DNA of 35,654 nt, taken from positions 1 to 35,654 of IMG/VR virus record IMGVR_UViG_3300050014_001324; one strand, 5' to 3'. Positions 29,555 through 35,654 of this stretch are shown here, piece by piece. Made by a program: the position numbers and the translations under genes. The notes beneath the pieces are model-generated. The model saw only the letters and a program-made list of their open reading frames with translations. It was not told the DNA's origin and searched no databases. Each line of letters begins with the position of its first letter. The first letter of the stretch is position 1. The DNA comes from a virus.

Positions 29555-30679
29555 ATGGCAGCCTTCACCACGAAGAATTTCAGTGCCCTGGTTAGCGATT
29601 TCGCGGCGGCGGTGCAGTCGGCGTCCTCGATGCTGGTGGATTTCAGCCCCGGCTCAATCCTGCTGGCGACCGGCGAGGCGGTGTCCGGCGTGGCGCTGTG
29701 GCTGCAAGGTCTCGTCTTGACCCTGCTGGGGTTGACACGCGCAGCCACCTCGACCGGAGCCGATCTGGATTCGTGGATGGCGGATTTCAGCTTCGCCCGG
29801 CTGGCTGCCACTTTTTCGACTGGGCCGGCGACCTTCTCCCGCTTCACCGCGACCCAACAGGCCGTGGTGCCGGTCGGCGCCAGTGTGCAGACGCAGGACG
29901 GCACCCAGGCCTTCACCGTCACCATCGACACCACCAATGCCGCCTATAGCGCGGCGTTGGGCGGCTATGTGCTGCCGCCCGGCGCATCGAGCGTCACCGT
30001 TCCGGTGATGGCCAACGCGGCGGGCAGCGGTGGCAATGTGTTGTCCGGCGCCATTGCCACCATCGCCGGGGCGATTCCCGGCATCGATACCGTGACCAAT
30101 GCCGCCGCCTTCACCAATGGCGTCGATGCGGAAACGGACCCCTCCTTTCTGGTGCGCTTCGCCCTTTACATCGCCAGCTTGTCGAAGGCAACGAAGGTGG
30201 CGGTCGCCAGCGCTGCCGCCAATGTCCAGCAGGGCTTGGTCTACACGATCACCGAAAACGCCGATTACAACGGGACGCCTGATTACGGCTTCTTCTATGT
30301 GGTGGTCGATGACGGCAGCGGCACCCCGCCCTCGACCCTGATCGCCACGGTGGCCAATGCCATCGACGCGGTGCGCGGCCTGACCATCCGCTTCGGCGTG
30401 TTCGCACCGGTGGTGGTGACGGCAACCCCGGCGATGACCATCACCAGCGCCGCCGGCTTTGTCCATGCCGCCGTCGTCGCGGCGGTCGGTCTGGCGCTGC
30501 AAACAGCCATCAACGCGCTGCCGCTGGGGGTGTCGCTGCCCTATACCCAGCTATCCGCCATCGCCTATTCGGTGGCGGGCGTCACCAATGCCAGCAGCAT
30601 CACACTCAACGGCGGCACGGCGGACCTGACGGCCACGGCCAAACAGGTCATCAAATGCGGCAACCCGGTGGTGGCATAA
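29555..30679 (+). CDS. Baseplate J-like protein
   Basis: 374 residues, the wedge protein of the gpJ/gp47 family. Supporting stretches are VLTLLGLTRAATSTGADLDS, TNGVDAETDPSFLVRFALYI and the C-terminal AIAYSVAGVTNASSITLNGG. It extends and rotates during contraction. It follows gpW and precedes the gpI-like gene, the standard order. Confidence 0.88.
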   Translation: MAAFTTKNFSALVSDFAAAVQSASSMLVDFSPGSILLATGEAVSGVALWLQGLVLTLLGLTRAATSTGADLDSWMADFSFARLAATFSTGPATFSRFTATQQAVVPVGASVQTQDGTQAFTVTIDTTNAAYSAALGGYVLPPGASSVTVPVMANAAGSGGNVLSGAIATIAGAIPGIDTVTNAAAFTNGVDAETDPSFLVRFALYIASLSKATKVAVASAAANVQQGLVYTITENADYNGTPDYGFFYVVVDDGSGTPPSTLIATVANAIDAVRGLTIRFGVFAPVVVTATPAMTITSAAGFVHAAVVAAVGLALQTAINALPLGVSLPYTQLSAIAYSVAGVTNASSITLNGGTADLTATAKQVIKCGNPVVA

Positions 30680-31345
30680 ATGGCGACCGGCGATCAACCC
30701 GATATCCTGTCCCGCCTGACGGCGCTGCTTCCGGCCGGATGGTTTCCCGACAAATCCCCATTCCAAGATGGCGTGATGGCGGGGGCGGCGAATATGGGGG
30801 CCTTCATCTATTCCCTAATCGCCTATGCCCGCCGGCAGTTGCGCATCGGCACGGCGACCGATGGCTTTCTTGATCTGATTGCGCGGGACTTTTTCGGGGA
30901 CCGACTGCCCCGGCGGACAAACGAACTCGACGATCCCTACCGCGCCCGCATCAAAGCCGAGTTGCTGGTCGAGAAGGGGACGCGCGCCGGCATGATCGCC
31001 ATGCTGACGCGCCTGACCGGCCGCGCCCCGGTGATCTTCGAGCCGCAACGCCCGGCCGATACCGGAGCCTATGGCGCGCCGAACTGCGGTTATGGCGTGG
31101 CGGGGGGCTATGGCTCGCAGCTTCTGCCCTGCCAAGCCTTTGTGACGGCCTTTCGTCCCTCCGGCAGCGGCGTGCCGCTGGTGGCCGGCTACGGCGTCCC
31201 GACTGGTGGTTATCGCACTCCCAGCCGGGCTGATTACGCCAGCATGAGCCAAATCATCGGCGCCGTGACCGATGCCGACATTTACGCCGCCGCCGACAAC
31301 GCCAAGCTGGCTGGAACCTGCATCTGGGTTCGCCTGAGAAACTAG
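30680..31345 (+). CDS. Tail protein (Mu gp48/P2 gpI-like)
   Basis: 221 residues. The N-terminal segment (DILSRLTALLPAGWFPDKSP, then RIGTATDGFLDLIARDFFGD) matches the family that attaches tail fibres to the wedge. The start directly follows the gpJ stop with no gap. A Gly/Tyr-rich middle (GAPNCGYGVAGGYGSQ) is characteristic of some members. Confidence 0.8.
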   Translation: MATGDQPDILSRLTALLPAGWFPDKSPFQDGVMAGAANMGAFIYSLIAYARRQLRIGTATDGFLDLIARDFFGDRLPRRTNELDDPYRARIKAELLVEKGTRAGMIAMLTRLTGRAPVIFEPQRPADTGAYGAPNCGYGVAGGYGSQLLPCQAFVTAFRPSGSGVPLVAGYGVPTGGYRTPSRADYASMSQIIGAVTDADIYAAADNAKLAGTCIWVRLRN

Positions 31346-31403
31346 AAAGTCGCAGAGAGGCGAACCCGGTTCGCCCGACCGCTTCCGCCTTCAATCCCCA
31401 AGC

Positions 31404-31424
31404 CGCCTTCTGGCGGATTTTTTC
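31404..31424 (+). terminator. Terminator ahead of the tail fibre gene
   Basis: CCGCC (31404-31408), TTCT, GGCGG (31413-31417), then ATTTTTT. The fibre ATG is 12 bases beyond, and GTGGAG lies between. This is the same compact layout as before the sheath and lysis genes. Confidence 0.7.
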
Positions 31425-31435
31425 GTGGAGAAACC

Positions 31436-33592
31436 ATGGATCGTCTGTTTGCCTATCCAGGCGCCATCCCCCTGGAAACCGACCTGTTATCCACCAACCG
31501 CAACACCATGGTAGCGTTGGCCTGGGCGATGCAGTCGGTGCTGGGAACGTCCACATGCCTGAGTGGCTTGGCCTGCACGCCGACCAGTCCCGCGACTCTC
31601 GGCGTTCAGGTTGCCCCCGGCGCCATTTACAGCCTGCAAAACCTGGAAGCGACGGCTTATTCGTCGCTGCCTGCCGATACCGCACACAACATCGTTAAGC
31701 AGGGGTTGAGCCTCGATTCGGTCCCGCTGTCCTGCCCGGCGCCGACTACCTCGGGCTTCTCGGTGGTCTATCTGGTCCAAGCGGCCTATCAGGACCAGGA
31801 CAGCGGCAGCACGGTGCTGCCCTATTACAACAGCAGCAACCCGAGCGTGGCCTATAGCGGCCCCGCCAATTCGGGGACGGCGCAGTACACCACCCGCAAG
31901 GGCGTCTGTGTCCTCGCGGTCAAGGCCGGCGTCGCTGCTGCTACCGGAACCCAGGTCGCTCCCGCCGCCGATGTCGGCTATGTCGGTCTCTTCACGGTGA
32001 CCGTCGCCTATGGTCAGGTCAGTGTTACCAGCCCGAACATCGTCATTGTGAGCGGCGCGCCGTTCGTCAGCGAAACGCTGACTCAGAAAATCAGCCAGGC
32101 GACTGGCGACGCCCGCTACTTGCTCGCCTCGGTCGCCGGCGCTTTGGCGGCCTTGGGCATCGGCGCGGGGCTGGAAAATGACGGCAGCGGCAATCTGCGC
32201 GTCAAAAATCCGGTGAATGCCAAGACGGCGCAGGCCAGCTACACCCTTGCCGCCACCGACCGCGCCGCCCTGGTGCGTCGCTCCAACAGCGGCGCGGCCA
32301 TGACGGATACGCTGCCCGGTGGCGGTTCCGTGCTGCCCGCAGGGTGGGCCACTGCCATTGTGAATAACGACACCGCCGCCAGCATCACCATCAGCGGCGG
32401 ATCATCGACGCTCACCGGCACCTTGACCAGCACCTCGCCGACCATCACGGCGGTCAGCAGCGCCGCAGGCCTGGCGGTGGGACAGCCGATCTCTGGCACC
32501 GGCATTCCGGCCGGGACGACGATCCTATCGATCAATGCCGGAGCGGCGACGATCACCATGTCAGCCAACGCCACGGCCGGCGGCGCCGGCGTGACCGTGA
32601 CCGCCTCGTCACAGATCGACGGCGGCGCATCGCTGATGGTGCCGCCGGGGCAAAGCGTGACGGTCAACTCGGATGGGGCGAATTACTGGAGCGAGCGAGG
32701 GACAGCGACATATCGCCGCAACATCTTGATCAACGGCGCGATGCGGGTAGCTCAGCGGGGAGCGTCTGGCGCCTTGACCACCGCCTTTACATATCCGTCG
32801 CTTGATCGTTGGTGTGCCATGCAAGCCGGTACGGCGGCGGGTATCTTGGCTCAGGTTGCTGGCGGACAGACTAGCTTTCAGTATGCGATGAAGTTGGCGC
32901 GGAACAGCGGCGCCTCGGCAGCGGGTGCGATCACCGTCTTGCAGGCGCAAGAGAGCATTAATAGCATCCCCTTAGCTGGACAAACCGTCACCCTGTCCTT
33001 TTGGGCCAAGGCTGGGGCGAATTACAGCGGGGGCGCCTTGGTCTCGACGGTCACCCAAGGGGCCGGCACCGATCAATCGGCGGCATCCTATGCCACCTGG
33101 ACCGGCGCCATCGCCAACAGCCAGAACAATACCCTGACCACCAGCTATCAGCGGTTCGCACAGATCCTGGCCTTGAGCGCCAGCACCACCCAGCTTGCGA
33201 CATCTTTTGCCTGGACACCAAGCGGCACAGCGGGGGCGGATGACGCGGTTTACATTACCGGCGTGCAGTTGGAGGCGTCGTCATCGGCTACAGCATTTGA
33301 GGTGATCGACTACGGCGAGGAGCGTCGCCGCTGTCAGCGCTACTGCTTTTCAGGGCCAACCCAGAGCGCCGGCTTAGGGGCATCAGCTGGAGGCGGCTTC
33401 GGCGGTGCCGTCGCATTGCCTGTTGAAATGCGCGCCACCCCCGCCTTGAGTACGTCGGGGGTGACCTACGTAAACTGCTACTCGTTGACCACCACCCAAA
33501 TAACCCCAACCGGGTATGTCGCGTGGGTTGTCACTTCTTCTGCAAATTCTTACTACGTAATATTTACTATATTAGCCAGCGCGGAGCTTTGA
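31436..33592 (+). CDS. Tail fibre / receptor-binding protein
   Basis: 718 residues with a modular layout. The N-terminal 250 residues are the baseplate-attachment part (LFAYPGAIPLETDLLSTNRN start); the middle (about 320-410) carries Thr/Ser-rich beta repeats with GQPISGTGIPAGTTI; the segment from about 428 (ILINGAMRVAQRGASGALTT, then DRWCAMQAG) resembles jelly-roll carbohydrate-binding modules in phage fibres. The last 60 codons have AT-rich third positions unlike the rest, suggesting exchange of the receptor-binding tip. Confidence 0.82.
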   Translation: MDRLFAYPGAIPLETDLLSTNRNTMVALAWAMQSVLGTSTCLSGLACTPTSPATLGVQVAPGAIYSLQNLEATAYSSLPADTAHNIVKQGLSLDSVPLSCPAPTTSGFSVVYLVQAAYQDQDSGSTVLPYYNSSNPSVAYSGPANSGTAQYTTRKGVCVLAVKAGVAAATGTQVAPAADVGYVGLFTVTVAYGQVSVTSPNIVIVSGAPFVSETLTQKISQATGDARYLLASVAGALAALGIGAGLENDGSGNLRVKNPVNAKTAQASYTLAATDRAALVRRSNSGAAMTDTLPGGGSVLPAGWATAIVNNDTAASITISGGSSTLTGTLTSTSPTITAVSSAAGLAVGQPISGTGIPAGTTILSINAGAATITMSANATAGGAGVTVTASSQIDGGASLMVPPGQSVTVNSDGANYWSERGTATYRRNILINGAMRVAQRGASGALTTAFTYPSLDRWCAMQAGTAAGILAQVAGGQTSFQYAMKLARNSGASAAGAITVLQAQESINSIPLAGQTVTLSFWAKAGANYSGGALVSTVTQGAGTDQSAASYATWTGAIANSQNNTLTTSYQRFAQILALSASTTQLATSFAWTPSGTAGADDAVYITGVQLEASSSATAFEVIDYGEERRRCQRYCFSGPTQSAGLGASAGGGFGGAVALPVEMRATPALSTSGVTYVNCYSLTTTQITPTGYVAWVVTSSANSYYVIFTILASAEL

Positions 33593-33594
33593 TC

Positions 33595-33927
33595 ATGGCC
33601 TATCTTTGGAAAGAGCAGGGTTATTTGATTCTCGACACCGATAGCGGTGCCTTGATTCCCTGGCCACCCGCCGAATCGCTTGGCTTCGCGGTGCAAGCCT
33701 GGATCGACGAGGGCAACGTGATTGCAGATCCTGCGCCCGATCCCGTTGCCGCCAAAGCCGCGCACAACGCGCCGATCCTGGTGCAGATCGCCGCCATCGA
33801 CGTCTTTATTCCGCGCGGGCTGGAGGATACCTGGGCGGCGATGGGCTTCGATACCACCAAACTTCCCGCCATCCAGCAAAGCCGTCTGGCGCAAAAGATC
33901 GCCTTGCGGGCACAGCTTCAGGCGTAA
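33595..33927 (+). CDS. Tail fibre assembly-like protein
   Basis: 110 residues, two bases after the fibre stop. Its start (MAYLWKEQGYLILDTDSGAL, then PPAESLGFAVQAWID) and C-terminal helix (QQSRLAQKIALRAQL) resemble short proteins encoded beside fibres. Chaperone function is inferred from position. It could alternatively be a small structural tip subunit. Confidence 0.55.
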   Translation: MAYLWKEQGYLILDTDSGALIPWPPAESLGFAVQAWIDEGNVIADPAPDPVAAKAAHNAPILVQIAAIDVFIPRGLEDTWAAMGFDTTKLPAIQQSRLAQKIALRAQLQA

Positions 33928-33952
33928 CCCACATGCCAATCCATCCCCACCC

Positions 33953-33974
33953 GGCCGCCGCGTGCGGCCTTTTT
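33953..33974 (+). terminator. Terminator between fibre and lysis genes
   Basis: GGCCGC (33953-33958), CGCGT, GCGGCC (33964-33969), then TTTTT. The lysis gene starts 23 bases later. Confidence 0.78.
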
Positions 33975-33996
33975 CATGCCCGGAAAGACCCGCATC

Positions 33997-34359
33997 ATGC
34001 CCGATAAAACCATCCCACCCGACTGGTGGCCCACCATCGTCGCCGCCGCCTGGAGCACCCTATGGGCCTTCATCGGCCGCTTGCTTTACGTCACCAATAT
34101 GGTCCGCACCGGCCGTCGCCGCCGGTTCCTCACCGTTCAAACCGCCTGGGAGCTGAGCGTGGCCCTGGGCATGGGCGTCGTGGCCGGAGGCCTGGCCAAT
34201 TACATCGGCCTGACCGGGCTGCCGGCGGTGGGCTTCATTTCGGCGGCCAGTTATCTGGGGCCGCATGCCATCGAAATGGGCCTGGGCTGGATGGCGCAGC
34301 GGGCGGGGGCGGTGTCGCCTTGCGCGGCGGAAACGCCGCAGGAAGAGGTGCGGTCATGA
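33997..34359 (+). CDS. Holin (LydA-like)
   Basis: 120 residues. Hydrophobic segments are at about 8-32 (WWPTIVAAAWSTLWAFIGRL) and 60-90 (SVALGMGVVAGGLANYIGLT, then AVGFISAASYLG), separated by a very basic loop (GRRRR). This is the pattern of LydA-type holins that permeabilise the inner membrane for the endolysin. GGAAAG precedes the ATG at 33997; an in-frame ATG at 33976 is the alternative. ATGA overlap with the endolysin gene. Confidence 0.75.
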   Translation: MPDKTIPPDWWPTIVAAAWSTLWAFIGRLLYVTNMVRTGRRRRFLTVQTAWELSVALGMGVVAGGLANYIGLTGLPAVGFISAASYLGPHAIEMGLGWMAQRAGAVSPCAAETPQEEVRS

Positions 34360-34961
34360 CCACCCTCAACTTCACCGGCCCTGCCACCAAGCTCGCCCCC
34401 GACGACATCGCCCGAGCCGCTCAGGCGCTGGGCTGCGACCCCGCCGCCGTCGCCGCCGTCTGTCATGTCGAATCCTCGGGCGGCGGCTTCCTGCCCGATG
34501 GCCGCCCCAAAATCCTGTTCGAGGCGCTGACCTTCCACCGCCTGACCCTCAGCCGCTGGGACAGCAGCTACCCCGGCATTTCCTCGCCGCATTGGGACCG
34601 CTCGCTGTACGGCGCGCCCGGCGGGCACCAATACGACCGGCTGGCCTCTGCCATGCCGCTCGACCAGTCGGCGGCGCTGCAATCGGCGTCGTGGGGCCTG
34701 TTCCAGATCATGGGCGGAAATTTCGGCCGCTGCGGCTTCGTGAGCGTCGAAAACTTCGTCGCCGCCATGGTCGCCGGCGAGGGCGAGCAGTTGGACGCCT
34801 TTGTCGGCTTCATCCGCTCGGACACGCGGCTGCTGGCGGCGATCCAGGGGCAGGATTGGCCGACCTTCGCCCGGCTCTACAACGGGCCGGGCTATGCCGA
34901 CAATCACTACGACACCAAGCTGGCGGCGGCGTTCGACGCGGCACATAGCATGGATGCATGA
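34356..34961 (+). CDS. Endolysin, N-acetylmuramidase (DUF3380 family)
   Basis: 201 residues. It cleaves the peptidoglycan glycan strand. The motif HVESSGGGFLPDGRPKILFE (about residues 37-56) contains the presumed catalytic glutamate, followed by ALTFHRLT; a conserved SWGLFQIMGGNF lies at about 110-121 and the C-terminal LYNGPGYADNHYDTKLAAAF closes the domain. No signal peptide, so holin-dependent export is expected. Confidence 0.88.
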   Translation: MTTLNFTGPATKLAPDDIARAAQALGCDPAAVAAVCHVESSGGGFLPDGRPKILFEALTFHRLTLSRWDSSYPGISSPHWDRSLYGAPGGHQYDRLASAMPLDQSAALQSASWGLFQIMGGNFGRCGFVSVENFVAAMVAGEGEQLDAFVGFIRSDTRLLAAIQGQDWPTFARLYNGPGYADNHYDTKLAAAFDAAHSMDA

Positions 34962-35040
34962 GCCCCTTCCCTGAATTGTGCATCGCACAACGCCAGGGCG
35001 GTTTCTGATTTTTCTCCGCCCGCCTCCTAACAACATCCCG

Positions 35041-35068
35041 CCGCCCGGTTTCGCCGAGGCGGTTTTTT
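35041..35068 (+). terminator. Terminator ahead of the last gene
   Basis: CCGCC-CGG (35041-35048), TTTCG, CCG-A-GGCGG (35054-35062, one bulged A), then TTTTTT. Confidence 0.7.
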
Positions 35069-35096
35069 CATGCCCAAATCCCTGAAAGGAAAATCC

Positions 35097-35654
35097 ATGG
35101 ACTGGTCCGATATCGGTTCATTCGTCGGCAAGGCGGCCCCGCTGCTGGGCGATGTTCTCACCGGCAACATCCCCGGCGCCGCCGTCGAAGCGGGCAGCCT
35201 GATTGCCTCCGCCCTGGGCTGCGACGCGACCCCCGCCGCCGTCAACACGGCGCTGCTGGCCAACCCGGATGCTCAGGTCAAGCTGGCCCAGATCGAGGCC
35301 GACCGAACGGTGCGCCTGCAAGAGCTGGCCAACCAATCCGCCGCCGCCGCGCAGCAAGCCGAACTGGCGCCGACCCTGGAAACCAACGCGACGATGCGCG
35401 TCGAGGACGGCACCGGGCGCGGCTACTGGCGCGATTTCGTCGGCTATTGCTTCGGCGTGGCGTTTTCGGTCGTCACCCTGTTGTGCTGCGTCCTGGCGTG
35501 GCGCGCGCTCGATACCCGCGACATGACGATCCTGGCGCAAATCCCCGTCATCGTCGGGTCGTTCATCCCGCTGTTCGGCGTGCCGGCAGGCGTGCTTGGC
35601 GTCGTCGCTCATCACGCCGGCAAGGTGAGCCAGATCAAGGCGGGGGCGGCGTAA
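35097..35654 (+). CDS. Holin of the three-transmembrane GTA-type family
   Basis: 185 residues. It resembles the GTA holin 3TM family that assists release of gene-transfer-agent particles in alphaproteobacteria. Two strong hydrophobic segments lie in the C-terminal half (FGVAFSVVTLLCCVLAW and PVIVGSFIPLFGVPAGVLGV), preceded by a helical soluble part. AAAGGAAAA sets the start at 35097; MPKSLKG upstream (35070) is the weaker alternative. A second possible holin besides the LydA-like one. The gene ends exactly at the window edge. Confidence 0.75.
   Translation: MDWSDIGSFVGKAAPLLGDVLTGNIPGAAVEAGSLIASALGCDATPAAVNTALLANPDAQVKLAQIEADRTVRLQELANQSAAAAQQAELAPTLETNATMRVEDGTGRGYWRDFVGYCFGVAFSVVTLLCCVLAWRALDTRDMTILAQIPVIVGSFIPLFGVPAGVLGVVAHHAGKVSQIKAGAA

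Noticed and set aside
1-35654. CRISPR arrays, tRNA genes and insertion sequences
   Set aside because: Read through for regular repeat-spacer runs, tRNA-like cloverleaf sequence and IS-type terminal repeats with transposase; none found.

Overview
The window is a near-complete contractile-tailed (myovirus-type) prophage or temperate phage genome from a GC-rich alphaproteobacterium. A Rhodospirillales-type host is my best guess from codon use and from the families seen (alphaproteobacterial XRE regulators, TSCPD protein, GTA-type 3TM holin, DUF6362-like protein), but the sequence does not prove it. No tRNA, rRNA, CRISPR array or insertion sequence was seen, and no tyrosine integrase or Mu-type transposase. 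The only recombinase is a small resolvase-type serine recombinase.

Layout. 1-2,710: control region with an XRE repressor (minus), an AbrB-antitoxin/Doc-toxin pair behind a palindromic promoter-operator, and a cI-like/Cro-like divergent pair. Four copies of a TCAC-N5-GTGA operator link the two repressor loci. 2,983-8,021: early operon of tightly overlapping genes (HTH protein, several microproteins, TSCPD protein, Toprim primase, unknown phage protein, AAA+ helicase). 8,022-8,407: AT-rich gap with clustered GTTAG repeats, a possible origin. 8,408-10,949: candidate small terminase, a serine resolvase on the opposite strand with a candidate res site, a DUF6362-like HTH protein, a minus-strand XRE/microprotein pair behind phased repeats, and a non-coding stretch with strong inverted repeats. 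10,950-18,814: large terminase, portal, scaffold, major capsid protein, connector and completion proteins. 18,882-31,345: tail sheath, tube, frameshifted assembly chaperone, tape measure, LysM-like protein, hub, spike (gpV), gpW/gp25, gpJ and a gpI/gp48-like protein. 31,436-33,927: tail fibre and a downstream partner. 33,997-35,654: lysis genes (LydA-like holin, N-acetylmuramidase endolysin, 3TM GTA-type holin).

Points of most interest. (1) A clear programmed -1 frameshift in the tail assembly chaperone: slippery A AAA AAC, then a long two-tier stem, with the shifted frame ending in an ATGA overlap with the next gene. (2) An accessory module of five genes (21,883-24,010) spliced between the tail-chaperone region and the tape measure, with its own divergent promoters overlapped by ATACGTAT palindromes and an adjacent ribbon-helix-helix regulator; it includes a protein with a twin-arginine-like signal and a Rha-type regulator. 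(3) Repeated compact hairpin-plus-T-tract elements directly ahead of late genes, one of which (tail sheath) has a mutually exclusive alternative fold covering the ribosome binding site. (4) A perfect inverted repeat that would bury the start codon of the major capsid gene.
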